DNA of 64,000 bases from Candidatus Thorarchaeota archaeon. Lineage in GTDB: Archaea; Asgardarchaeota; Thorarchaeia; Thorarchaeales; Thorarchaeaceae. This document shows, piece after piece, positions 8,034-16,136 of the stretch. The DNA is taken from assembly GCA_008080745.1 (NCBI GenBank), contig SHMX01000001.1, positions 372,617 to 436,616 of the forward strand, in the 5' to 3' direction. The notes under the pieces are model-generated. The model did no database searches. It was not told the origin of the DNA and saw only the letters and a program-made list of their open reading frames with translations. Each line of letters opens with the position of its first letter. Position 1 is the first letter of the stretch. The position numbers and the translations under genes are program-made.

Positions 8034-9011
8034 TTAGATTGTTTTTCCAATCATCTTCAGTCCGTGGCGTCGATATCGTGCTATGATTTGAATTACTTTT
8101 GATTTTGGAAGACTGGCTTCTTTAGCAACCTGTTCAGTGGTTCTAGTTCCATCACAGAGTTTTATGACAGGATGGTCACTTTCATCGACTTTGGACATGT
8201 CACCCTCGAATTTCGGTACCTGCACAAAACGTCCTAGTTTTCCACTTGCAGATGTTCCACCTTCACTTTCAGACACAGGAACATCAACAATTTGTTTGGA
8301 TGCAGCCCATTTTAATAATTCAACTACACGTTCATTTGGTTGAAACATCGAATCTGCAATGGCTGAAACAGACCGTTTTTCATCTACCAACATAAGAACG
8401 TCGAATCCAAAGTTTCGGTAAAGTTTTTTCATCTCTTTATACAAGTCCGAATCAAGGGACAAACAGGTAGAATATTTTTCACCACGTTTTGGAATCGTAC
8501 TAGGTTGTACCTCAAAGTTTTCGGGTGTAAGCTCGACCTCTTCTTCTTCCTCAGGTTCTGGTACTGCAGGGGTGGTATCAGGAGTAGTTTCTGCATCTGT
8601 TGAAGCAGCCTTTATAGCAATCGATTCAAGAACTTGTAAGTTGTCTTCCGAAGCTTCTTCAAATTCATCGGGTGGAGGAGGAAGCTCGATTCCTTCCAAC
8701 AATCGCAGAACATTCTTTGTCTTTGCTATTGCCAATCCAAGCTGAAGTTCAGGGACATATAACACAGTAAGAATCCAATTATCATCCACTGGTGCTAGTA
8801 CGACGAGACCCTTTTCGGTGTCAATAGTCATCAACCGCAGGTCCGCCTTGTAGAGTTTAATACTATTTTTCACACGTGGAAATAGATTCTCTGGAAACGC
8901 AAAACTGACAAATGGTCTGCCAGCTTTCGTCATTAAAGAATATCCCAATACTTGATCATCAAATCGAAGCTTAGACAAAGCACGTTCCAAATCGTTGCTC
9001 AATTCTGACAC
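8034..9011 (-). CDS. Roadblock-like / winged-helix protein (copy 1)
   Basis: A 325-residue protein. Residues 1-110 have the alternating helix/strand pattern and the line LTVLYVPELQLGLAIAKTKN typical of roadblock/LC7 (MglB-like) domains. A Pro- and Glu-rich linker follows (about 112-170), then two HTH-like segments (about 205-245, VSAIADSMF; and about 275-325, TEQVAKEASLPKSKVIQII). Roadblock domains bind small GTPases. GTG 9011 or TTG 9002 could initiate: GAGGTG lies 6 bp before the TTG, and the paralogue at 10928 starts at the equivalent residue. It is co-transcribed with the Bet3-like gene downstream. Function is inferred: a GTPase-linked scaffold or regulator. Confidence 0.7.
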   Translation of the reverse strand: MSELSNDLERALSKLRFDDQVLGYSLMTKAGRPFVSFAFPENLFPRVKNSIKLYKADLRLMTIDTEKGLVVLAPVDDNWILTVLYVPELQLGLAIAKTKNVLRLLEGIELPPPPDEFEEASEDNLQVLESIAIKAASTDAETTPDTTPAVPEPEEEEEVELTPENFEVQPSTIPKRGEKYSTCLSLDSDLYKEMKKLYRNFGFDVLMLVDEKRSVSAIADSMFQPNERVVELLKWAASKQIVDVPVSESEGGTSASGKLGRFVQVPKFEGDMSKVDESDHPVIKLCDGTRTTEQVAKEASLPKSKVIQIIARYRRHGLKMIGKTI

Positions 9012-9083
9012 CTCACGCTCTCTGTGTATGAATATAGACCTGCGTGTACACTATAACTTCCGCGTCTGACTCTCAAAAGGATT

Positions 9084-9821
9084 GTGGTAATATACTCGAA
9101 AAATATCATAATGGATAGAGAAAATTGCGCAAATGAGCCCAGGAACCAAGATTTTGTCGCGTTTTGGAAAGCATTAAGTGCTAGCTTCTATTCATTTCGA
9201 AATCAGAATAATCAGAATGGAGAAAGCAGTTTGCGAAATTTTGTTGGTGGCTTGTTTGGCGCGATAATTGGATTGATTATCAGTGTTCTCATTTTTAATC
9301 CGGTAATGATAGTATATCCATCCCCATACGATATACTTACACCACTATTACAAGGCTCGCATGTGCTTCAGGACATATCATACCTACTAAATCTCGAAAC
9401 GGCTCCAGTATATTTTATAATTTGGATCATGATAGGAGGAATTAGTGGAATTGTATCTTCATCAAAATGGAATACATTTCGTACAGCAGTTTGGACGGGT
9501 GTAGTCATAGCAATTTTTTCATTGATGTCGACTTTGCTTCAGAATCCATCTTTTTGGACTGGCAATCAGACAGAACGAAATGTTGCAATCCTTTTACAAT
9601 TCATTCAAGCAATTAGTATATCCCAAATTAGTGTGATTTCAGCAGCTCCTACAGTAATAATTAAGAAAAAAATCAGAGAAGATACCGAGAGGGAAGCTCC
9701 AAGCAGTATTGAAACCATATGTGATTGCGGTGCTGTATTCAAATCAAACCCAATCATCTGCTCGGAATGTGGAAAGGTGCTTCGTCCAGAAGCACACGGT
9801 TTGATTAGCGTTCGCGAGTGA
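9084..9821 (+). CDS. Membrane protein with C-terminal zinc ribbon
   Basis: A 245-residue protein of unknown family. Four hydrophobic segments lie at about 50-78, 110-128, 133-155 and 160-190. A cytoplasmic tail follows, with a zinc ribbon made by CDCG and CSECGK near residues 212-232. The start is uncertain: GTG 9084 has only a weak AGG nearby, and ATG 9111 has no binding site. It sits between the two roadblock/Bet3 modules, and its last 17 bp overlap the end of the convergent membrane protein gene. A link to membrane trafficking is possible only by context. Confidence 0.6.
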   Translation: MVIYSKNIIMDRENCANEPRNQDFVAFWKALSASFYSFRNQNNQNGESSLRNFVGGLFGAIIGLIISVLIFNPVMIVYPSPYDILTPLLQGSHVLQDISYLLNLETAPVYFIIWIMIGGISGIVSSSKWNTFRTAVWTGVVIAIFSLMSTLLQNPSFWTGNQTERNVAILLQFIQAISISQISVISAAPTVIIKKKIREDTEREAPSSIETICDCGAVFKSNPIICSECGKVLRPEAHGLISVRE

Positions 9822-10317
9822 TTGCTCCGCCCAATAATCCTCCAATTCCACCAACTATACACGGATAGATAATTCCTTCAAGAGCTGATTGCATAATGAT
9901 TAAGGACGAAGTCCCAAGAATCTGCCCAAAATCGGATGTTTGAATAACAAATATCAAAATCCAGGTAAGGAGGGCACCAATCGCAGCTGCAAATACTGCA
10001 GCAAACACACCTTGAATGATATCACGTGATAGAAGGCCAGCAGCAAGACCACCGATACCCCAACTTAGAAACATAAGAACAGTCCAACTGCGTGCACCTA
10101 ATCCTAGAATATCACCAAGAGTTGCACCAATTGCTGAGGGGAAAAGTACAGTACCAGTAATAGCTAATTTCAGTTCCAAGTCTGAAAATCGCAGAAAATC
10201 ATCTACTATCTGAGTTGATATTAGTTCTGCAGGCATAAAAGCTCCAAATGTAAGCACAATAAACGAAATGATAAACGCTGTAATTAGACCTAAGAGAGTC
10301 CCAGTGAGCTGACCCAA
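9805..10317 (-). CDS. Small polytopic membrane protein
   Basis: A 170-residue hydrophobic protein with about four glycine-rich helices: TLLGLITAFIISFIVLTFG, WTVLMFLSWGIGGLAAGLL, VFAAVFAAAIGALLTWILIFVI and IIYPCIVGGIGGLLGGA. No family is recognised. The TTG start at 10317 is well supported by GGAGG 7 bp upstream. A TATA-like CTATAAAT on the minus strand (10369-10376) lies about 55 bp upstream. It is encoded between the two copies of the roadblock/Bet3 module, and its 3' end overlaps the convergent zinc-ribbon membrane protein gene. Confidence 0.6.
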   Translation of the reverse strand: MGQLTGTLLGLITAFIISFIVLTFGAFMPAELISTQIVDDFLRFSDLELKLAITGTVLFPSAIGATLGDILGLGARSWTVLMFLSWGIGGLAAGLLSRDIIQGVFAAVFAAAIGALLTWILIFVIQTSDFGQILGTSSLIIMQSALEGIIYPCIVGGIGGLLGGAITRER

Positions 10318-10368
10318 GTTATTTCCTCCAAAGGAAGTTCATTCTATATTCTGCATTCGGTCAAGTAC

Positions 10369-10386
10369 ATTTATAGCTATGCTATA
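10369..10386 (-). promoter_or_regulatory. TATA box and inverted repeat upstream of 10317
   Basis: The minus-strand TATA-like CTATAAAT (10369-10376) overlaps a perfect 6+3+6 inverted repeat, TATAGC-TAT-GCTATA (10372-10386). The overlap means a bound protein would block TBP access. This may be chance in AT-rich DNA. Confidence 0.35.
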
Positions 10387-10406
10387 GATGAAATAACGGT
10401 AATAAT

Positions 10407-10910
10407 TTAGATCTGTTTTATTGTCCAAGTACAGGTTTCATCCCCAAGAGCGCTGCAAGATTCTTGATATGCATCGCCTTTGAAACCCCGAAGAGTCAAT
10501 ACTGCTTGAAACACACCGCTTACAAGATTGCAATACTGTAAACCAGGCATATCATTGATAACAACACCTTCACAGATTGCGCAATCATCATCGCTAAATT
10601 TGATTGTCATCTCATCATCGCTAATCCAAACATCGGTGAAGTCCTGTCCGGAATTGACTTTGTATGCGAGTTGCAGAGTGCTTGCAAATTCAGTAAAGCT
10701 CTGAGCATGTTGTTTTATTCGTTCTGCATAGTCCATTAGAAGATGTTCTCCCACTTTGAAGCCAATTTGTTTTAGTTTCTCATTGATTTCATCTACACTA
10801 TCACAGGTCTGAAAGAGATTATTCAATAACTCTCTCCATACTGCTTGAAACAAGGGCTTGGAAACCTTATCGATTTTCAAAGCCCAGGCTAATCTTCCCT
10901 TAATTCCCAT
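10407..10910 (-). CDS. Bet3/TRAPP-like protein (copy 2)
   Basis: A 167-residue paralogue of the protein at 7535. The Bet3-like order is clearer here: VDEINEKLKQIGFKVGEHLL then MDYAERIKQHAQSFTEFAS, resembling Bet3's GFNIG-x-RLIEDFLAR region; then LQYCNLVSGVFQAVLTL (Bet3: YSNLLCGVLRGAL), and a closing C-x5-GDETCTWTIK strand. CAIC also recalls the CIWC of copy 1, so paired cysteines are conserved between copies. ATG 10910 follows AAGGAG. It lies 17 bp downstream of the roadblock-winged helix gene, so the two are one operon. Its probable role is as a partner subunit of that protein; this is inference. Confidence 0.72.
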   Translation of the reverse strand: MGIKGRLAWALKIDKVSKPLFQAVWRELLNNLFQTCDSVDEINEKLKQIGFKVGEHLLMDYAERIKQHAQSFTEFASTLQLAYKVNSGQDFTDVWISDDEMTIKFSDDDCAICEGVVINDMPGLQYCNLVSGVFQAVLTLRGFKGDAYQESCSALGDETCTWTIKQI

Positions 10911-10927
10911 TTTCCTATATCTCCTTG

Positions 10928-11842
10928 TTATTTCGTCGATTTATCTCTACGAATGAATTTGACACTCTTTCCACGATAAGGTACTATGCTCTGGAGTGCT
11001 TGGAAATAGGTGATGCCTAGCTGATCAGCTATCTGCTGAACTGTAAGATTTCCAGAACATAATTCCAGCACGGATCGGTGTTCCTTCTTTGCTTTTTTCA
11101 GCTCTCCTTCAAAAACAGGCACCTCTACAATCTCACGAGCGCCAGGTTGTTGTTCAGAAGGACACTCAACTGATAGGACATGTTTTGAAACACACCATTT
11201 CACGATGTCAATGATTAGTTCAAGTCTTTTTGATAGAGTTTCACTGATTTTATGGACCGTCCTCTGCTCATCTACCATAAGTAGAGTGTCAAGGGCAGTA
11301 TTGGAAAATTTGAAAAGTAGCTCATCATTCAACTTCGAACCCATATTCATTGCTTCAGAATATCTATCATTCTTATGTACAACACACCCATGTTTGACTT
11401 GAATCTCTTCAAACGGAATATCTGGTGGACCTTCCTCTTCTAAATCAAATTCTGTGGATTTATCAATAGTAGGTGATTCCGTGATTGTTTCAGGAGGTTC
11501 TTGGTCAATACCTCTTGGAGGTGGGGGTAGTTCTACACCTTCGAGGGATTCAACTACATTTTGAGCCTTCTGAAGGCACATTCCTAGACTCTGGTCAGGA
11601 TTGAATAGAACCGCAAGTACCCAATTCTTATCGACCCTGGCAAGAACCACTGTTCCCTGTCCGGTCATTATATTCATGAGTCGGAGAGATTTAGAATGCA
11701 CCTCTAGAGTACCACGAATTTGGGGGATGACCTCATCAGGAATACTGAAGGTTAGAAAGGGAGCTCCAGTAGTGGTAATTAATGAATACCCACTGACACT
11801 TTCATCGTAACGAAGTTTCGTTAAAACCCGTTCTAAATCCAA
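10928..11842 (-). CDS. Roadblock-like / winged-helix protein (copy 2)
   Basis: A 304-residue paralogue of the 8034 protein with the same plan: a roadblock-like N-terminus (1-105), a shared LEGVELPPPPRG junction, an acidic linker, and two HTH-like segments (about 185-225, VHKISETLSKRLELIIDIV; and about 255-300, VQQIADQLGITYFQALQSI). The first residues DLERVLTKLRYDESVSGYS align directly with DLERALSKLRFDDQVLGYS of copy 1, which fixes the start at TTG 11842. It is the first gene of a two-gene operon with a Bet3-like protein. Roadblock folds commonly regulate Ras-like GTPases, a plausible role here. Confidence 0.7.
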   Translation of the reverse strand: MDLERVLTKLRYDESVSGYSLITTTGAPFLTFSIPDEVIPQIRGTLEVHSKSLRLMNIMTGQGTVVLARVDKNWVLAVLFNPDQSLGMCLQKAQNVVESLEGVELPPPPRGIDQEPPETITESPTIDKSTEFDLEEEGPPDIPFEEIQVKHGCVVHKNDRYSEAMNMGSKLNDELLFKFSNTALDTLLMVDEQRTVHKISETLSKRLELIIDIVKWCVSKHVLSVECPSEQQPGAREIVEVPVFEGELKKAKKEHRSVLELCSGNLTVQQIADQLGITYFQALQSIVPYRGKSVKFIRRDKSTK

Positions 11843-11893
11843 GATTCCACACTCAATTCAAGATTGTTGTACAATTTACATTGTCAATCTGGT

Positions 11894-12979
11894 TTAAGTA
11901 ACTTTTCGCCCTTGCGATAAACAGGGTTTTCTCTTGAGAAAAGTAATAATCTCATCCAGACTTGCGTGACGAGTCTTGCTTGATGAAACATATAGGGCTG
12001 CAGCAGCATTTGCAAAAGCTAATCGATCTACATGTTCAAGAGTGAGAAGAGTACCATAGATGTTTCCTGCATTCCAAGTATCCCCTGCGCCAAGAGAGAT
12101 TTTTGGAACAACATCGAATGTAGGAACAGCAGTAACTACATCTTCCTCAATGGTGGCAGCAAATTGAGGAGTATGAAGATCTACACGTATGCCTGTTTCT
12201 AGAGAAAGATGTTTTGCAGCATCTATCCAGCGATTGGGATTAGATATATTTTCTCGCCATTCCTCATTTCGATTGTCTAATGCCCATGCACACCAGCAGA
12301 CTTCATTCTCATTAACACCAATAATATCAACCAAGTCCTTCTTGAGAACGTGGGTTACTAAACTTTGAATCATATTGGGCCGTGCTGAAGGATCTCCAGT
12401 ATCAATGAAGGAAATCAAGTCCTTTCTTTTCAGTGTCGAGAATAAATCGAAAGCAAACTCAACACCTGCACTGTTATGATTGAGATTCAATAAAGCTACA
12501 AGCCCGCATTTCTCTAATGCCTTTATATCATCTTCAGCAAGGTCATCAAAAGTAAACCGTGCTGCAGAACCACTATCACTTATCATCAGATTGACATGAC
12601 GGCCTTGATATTCACCCTCAACGGAAACGGTTGCAGACAGGGCTCCATCTGTATGGACATGGGATAGATCAAGATCAGGATCTACCAACGCCTTAAGCAT
12701 TGAGGCACCATACGAATCGGTAGTTATAACCATGAGAGGATTTAGACCAAGCTTGAGAAGTGCTGAAGATGTATTGACCGTGTTTCCACCAGGACGGATG
12801 AATTGAGAATTACCTAGAAGATTTCCACCCCCCTGAGATGCAATGCGAAGGAGACCTTCAATCAGCTCTTCTATATTCTCTGTAACAACAAAATGATCTA
12901 GAAAGAAATCAGGAAGTATAGCTGGACGAGGAACTGCTGGGGGATTTTCCAGTACATTGATGAGCCGGGTTAAATCCAG
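11894..12979 (-). CDS. PfkB-family carbohydrate kinase with non-canonical start
   Basis: The catalytic signature SLGAGDTWNAGN (near the C-terminus) and the N-terminal sugar-binding motif RPGGNTVNTSSALLKLG are both present, so this is a ribokinase/PfkB-fold kinase. The coding frame is continuous from 11894 back to the TAG at 13007. However, no ATG, GTG or TTG exists in frame before the internal ATG at 12733, which would delete the GGN motif. The extended reading, (M)DLTRLINVLENPP then PAILPDFFLDHFV, looks genuine, so I place the start at CTG 12979 (about 361 aa). That TAG is the stop codon of the eL13 gene in the same frame. Alternatives are initiation at another near-cognate codon, read-through, or a sequence error. 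The substrate is unknown. Confidence 0.7.
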   Translation of the reverse strand: MDLTRLINVLENPPAVPRPAILPDFFLDHFVVTENIEELIEGLLRIASQGGGNLLGNSQFIRPGGNTVNTSSALLKLGLNPLMVITTDSYGASMLKALVDPDLDLSHVHTDGALSATVSVEGEYQGRHVNLMISDSGSAARFTFDDLAEDDIKALEKCGLVALLNLNHNSAGVEFAFDLFSTLKRKDLISFIDTGDPSARPNMIQSLVTHVLKKDLVDIIGVNENEVCWCAWALDNRNEEWRENISNPNRWIDAAKHLSLETGIRVDLHTPQFAATIEEDVVTAVPTFDVVPKISLGAGDTWNAGNIYGTLLTLEHVDRLAFANAAAALYVSSSKTRHASLDEIITFLKRKPCLSQGRKVT

Positions 12980-13006
12980 CCCTAATTCCCCCAGAGATAA
13001 GCTACT

Positions 13007-13456
13007 CTATGCCTTTTTCAGAGCAGCCTTTACCATTTCGGTGACTCGTTCTTCGTCAATTCCAGTCTTATTGGCAACCTTTGGGATTTCACAGTATGCT
13101 AAGTCTTCAATGGAAGAAATACCTGCCTTTGCTAATAGTTCAGCATCCTCTTTGTTGACCGCTTTAATTGAGGAGAGCTCCTTGATGATTTTAGCAGAAA
13201 TGCTTGGTTCCGTGGTAGTTTCTCCTTCATACACATCCATGAATTCCTCAATGTCCTTAACATATTGCTTGAGAATTTCGACATTTTCATCATATGAGGA
13301 CTTTCTACGAATATCAACAATGAGACCCATACGACGCGCCTCATCGATTGTAAGATCCGCCTTTTTGACTTCTTCTATACTAAATCCACGACCTCGTCTG
13401 GGACGTTTGTCTCCAGGGGATTTTACAACAGACTCGGCAAATAACTCAAAGCTCAT
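13007..13456 (-). CDS. rpl13e: Ribosomal protein eL13 with C-terminal HhH domain
   Basis: A 149-residue protein. Residues about 10-65 match eukaryotic/archaeal eL13: RPRRGRGFSIEEVKKA, then ARRMGLIVDIRRKSSYDENVE (human RPL13 has AGRGFSLEELRVAG and ISVDPRRR). The last ~60 residues form a helix-hairpin-helix unit (AELLAKAGISSIEDLAYCE, then TGIDEERVTEMVKAAL) like that of RadA. It belongs in the large ribosomal subunit. ATG 13456 has AGGTGA 8 bp upstream; in-frame GTG codons at 13468 and 13462 fall in or near that site. The kinase reading frame continues directly after its stop codon. Confidence 0.82.
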   Translation of the reverse strand: MSFELFAESVVKSPGDKRPRRGRGFSIEEVKKADLTIDEARRMGLIVDIRRKSSYDENVEILKQYVKDIEEFMDVYEGETTTEPSISAKIIKELSSIKAVNKEDAELLAKAGISSIEDLAYCEIPKVANKTGIDEERVTEMVKAALKKA

Positions 13457-13525
13457 GGTCACATTCACCTGTTTTGCTGGTCAGCTTTTGGACTGCTTAT
13501 ATCACTTTCTAAAGGAATAAGATTT

Positions 13526-14344
13526 CTAGAATTGATCCAATGTGGTCTGACTAGATGAGAAATGTTTGGTCAATGATGCAAGTTTTCTTTCCTGTTTCTC
13601 ATCTAAGCGTCCAAGCATGTTGAGCATCTGTAGTGCATTAAACGGAGCATATGCTTCAAAATGGTTGTTGAAATATGCAACGATAGAATCGACCTTGTCC
13701 GATAGGGAGTCTAGTCGAGGAATCCATTCTTGAAGCTCTTGTTTACTGTATTGATAATGATACCAAATATCATCTCCATGACCATGCCATCGAATGTAAG
13801 AGAAATCTGTTGTGATTCTCATATCGATGGGAAGACGAGGTTCATCGACAATGACATGAGCGATATTATAGCTCTCAAGTAGATTCCATGTGGACGAAGA
13901 TAGCCAGCTCTCATCACGGAATTCTATTGCATATCGATAGGATGTATCCAATTCTGAAAAGAAAGTCTCCACATCACCCATGGTCTTGGCATCCCATGGT
14001 GGAAGTTGAATAAGTAATGCGAAGAGACGGGTTGAAAGTGGGCGTATTCTATCAAAGAAATCCTCCAGAATAAACCGACTCTCGGTATTCAAGTTTAATC
14101 GGTGATCATGTGTCACTTTCTGTGGTAATTTTGCAGTGAAGAACTTCTCTTCAGGGACCGATGTCACCAAATACCGGACAAATCCTTTACTTGGGGGTGT
14201 ATAGAAGGTTGAATTGATCTCTGCAGTGTCAAAGATATGCAGATATTGATCAAGCATGGATTTCTTGCTATAATAGAACGGTCCAACCCAGTCGTCCTCA
14301 TAGGACCACCCACTAGTTCCTATATGAAGTCCTTTTCTCATCAT
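13526..14344 (-). CDS. DUF72 (YecE-like) family protein
   Basis: A 272-residue TIM-barrel-like protein of the DUF72 family. Diagnostic segments are IGTSGWSY-x3-WVGPFYY at the N-terminus, EINSTFYTPPS, FFTAKLPQKVTHDHRL, LFALLIQLPPW, YAIEFRDESW and the late IVAYFNNHFEAYAPFNA. The biochemical role of the family is not established. ATG 14344 is taken as the start; a TTG at 14350 and an ATG at 14341 are alternatives. It is a single gene, divergent from the 14446 gene. Confidence 0.88.
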   Translation of the reverse strand: MMRKGLHIGTSGWSYEDDWVGPFYYSKKSMLDQYLHIFDTAEINSTFYTPPSKGFVRYLVTSVPEEKFFTAKLPQKVTHDHRLNLNTESRFILEDFFDRIRPLSTRLFALLIQLPPWDAKTMGDVETFFSELDTSYRYAIEFRDESWLSSSTWNLLESYNIAHVIVDEPRLPIDMRITTDFSYIRWHGHGDDIWYHYQYSKQELQEWIPRLDSLSDKVDSIVAYFNNHFEAYAPFNALQMLNMLGRLDEKQERKLASLTKHFSSSQTTLDQF

Positions 14345-14445
14345 TCTCAAACCTATAGATACATTTCAAGCAATCTGTCTTTCTGCTATCACTCTAATAA
14401 CGAACTTCATAAGTTATTGTAATTAAATGAGTACTCGTGTCGACT

Positions 14446-14757
14446 ATGAAAGCTGAGAAATTAAAAGCCGAATTGGAGAATTTGGAAACTCATATGGGCG
14501 ACTTTCGTGATAATAAAATCAAGATGAAAGGCGATGTTGCATACGAAGAACAGATGTTGACAATCGATGATGGAAAGACAGTCGTACGGCTCCATGCCAG
14601 AAATATCCGTAATGTCCACCTGGAGAAAAAGGCCATCAGAATAGCAGCTATGAATTTCGAAATTCGACAAGGAGAGGATGTTAGTGTTGTCAGTGGTGCA
14701 ATCAAGCTAGAACTCAAGGGCGAATCCGAGGCATGGTATAAAGAACTGTGGGGCTAA
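14446..14757 (+). CDS. Small conserved-looking protein, unknown
   Basis: A 103-residue protein. An N-terminal helix (KAEKLKAELENLETHM) is followed by alternating beta strands (MKGDVAYEEQMLTIDD, TVVRLHARNIRNVHLE, AIRIAAMNFEIRQGED, VSGAIKLEL) and a closing helix with EAWYKELWG. This pattern suggests a small PH-like or beta-barrel fold, but no family is recognised. In-frame GTG 14437 is an alternative start. No ribosome binding site is seen, so the mRNA may be leaderless. It lies 47 bp before the glutamine synthetase gene on the same strand and may be co-transcribed with it. Confidence 0.55.
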   Translation: MKAEKLKAELENLETHMGDFRDNKIKMKGDVAYEEQMLTIDDGKTVVRLHARNIRNVHLEKKAIRIAAMNFEIRQGEDVSVVSGAIKLELKGESEAWYKELWG

Positions 14758-14804
14758 TCTAAATCGGCCAAAATGCTATCGTTAAAATATCAGTATGATA
14801 AAGA

Positions 14805-16136
14805 ATGAGTACCACCCTTCAAACGGCGGGACTAATAATGTCTGAACACATTGAGTATGTTGAACTTCGCTTCACCGACCTACTGGGAAATTTGAAAGCC
14901 ATGATTGTGCCATGCAATCCAGCAGAGTCGCTTGAGAAGCTAAAAGAAGATCCGGTAATGAAAAAGGGATCCAGCTGTGATGGAAGCTCTGTTACGGGAC
15001 TGGCATCAGTAGAGGCATCTGATCTTCGTCTGTACCCGGATGTTTCAAGTCTAATCGAATTGCCATATTCCATCTATAGAACTGCTGCAGTGATGTGCTA
15101 TGTAAAGCCAAAGATAGCTTCAGAAGGAAAGAAAGACTTCTTCCCGCTTGACTCACGGGGTATTCTTCAGAAGGTGTATGACAATATCCTTGAAGATATG
15201 GTCTTACAGGTAAAGACAGAACCAGAATTCCATCTTATCACTCGAGAGGGTGCACCTTACGATTTTGGTGGTTATGCAGATACCTATCCACAGAACCCAG
15301 GTGCAGATATTTTGTTAGAGATGTCCGCCGCCATTAGAGAGATTGGGATGGAACCCAGAGTCATACACCATGAAGTGGGTAAATCACAACAAGAGATTGA
15401 GATTGATTTTGAAGATGCCAGAAAGATGGCAGATTATCTTATCTTCTTTAAGAATCTAGCTAGAACGATTGCTAGAAATTATGATGCAGATGTGACATTT
15501 ATGCCAAAACCATTTGAAGGAGATGCAGGAAATGGCTTACACTGTCACATCCAACTGTGGAAAGGCAACACTAACTTATTTGGTAAGGATGATGGAGATT
15601 ATCTCTCAGATACTGGAAAGAGTTTCATTGCAGGACTGCTCAAGCATGCTCCCGCAATAACTGCTATTGCCAATCCCACGATAAATTCATACAAACGACT
15701 GGTACCGCATCATGAAGCCCCGGTGTATATTTCATGGGGCTTTAGAAATAGGACTGTGCTTGTTCGGGTGCCATTATTCAATTCTGCAGAGAAAGCGGCT
15801 GTTGAATTCAGGTCATCAGACCCTATGGCCAACCCCTATCTACTCTTTTCCGCGCTCATAGCTGGTGGTATGGACGGTGTTAGAAACAATTTAGAGCCCC
15901 CAGAACCACGAAGTGAAAATATCTTCAACTACAATGACGAAGAGTTAGAGAAACTGGGGATAACGACCTTACCCACCACACTGGGTGAGGCTCTTGACCA
16001 TCTCGAAAAAGACAAGGTCATTATCGAAGCTTTGGGAGAACCGATAATCAAATCCTATATCAGACTCAAAAGAGCTGAATGGGAGGAATATACTAGTAAG
16101 ATAGTTACCCAGTGGGAATGGGAGAAATACTACTAG
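14805..16136 (+). CDS. glnA: Glutamine synthetase type I
   Basis: A 443-residue enzyme making glutamine from glutamate, ammonia and ATP. Visible signatures are GSSCDGSSVTGLASVEASDL (N-terminal substrate loop), NGLHCHIQLW (metal-binding His), PTINSYKRLVPHHEAP-x9-RNR, and EFRSSDPMANPYL. The adenylylation-site motif of bacterial GSI-beta (NLYDLP) is not present. ATG 14838 (MSEHIEYVELRFTDLLGN) is an alternative start, with GGCGGGA about 6 bp upstream and TATA-like elements (14784-14803) that suit it better. It converges on the aminotransferase gene with a 4-bp overlap of the 3' ends. Confidence 0.95.
   Translation: MSTTLQTAGLIMSEHIEYVELRFTDLLGNLKAMIVPCNPAESLEKLKEDPVMKKGSSCDGSSVTGLASVEASDLRLYPDVSSLIELPYSIYRTAAVMCYVKPKIASEGKKDFFPLDSRGILQKVYDNILEDMVLQVKTEPEFHLITREGAPYDFGGYADTYPQNPGADILLEMSAAIREIGMEPRVIHHEVGKSQQEIEIDFEDARKMADYLIFFKNLARTIARNYDADVTFMPKPFEGDAGNGLHCHIQLWKGNTNLFGKDDGDYLSDTGKSFIAGLLKHAPAITAIANPTINSYKRLVPHHEAPVYISWGFRNRTVLVRVPLFNSAEKAAVEFRSSDPMANPYLLFSALIAGGMDGVRNNLEPPEPRSENIFNYNDEELEKLGITTLPTTLGEALDHLEKDKVIIEALGEPIIKSYIRLKRAEWEEYTSKIVTQWEWEKYY

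Noticed and set aside
12734-13006. Interpretation of the kinase N-terminal segment as a separate pseudogene fragment
   Set aside because: The frame is continuous with the kinase core, and the GGN motif belongs to the same fold, so a single gene with an atypical start is simpler.
12957-13520. 187-codon open frame on the plus strand
   Set aside because: Antisense to the eL13 gene, whose minus-strand product matches a known family.
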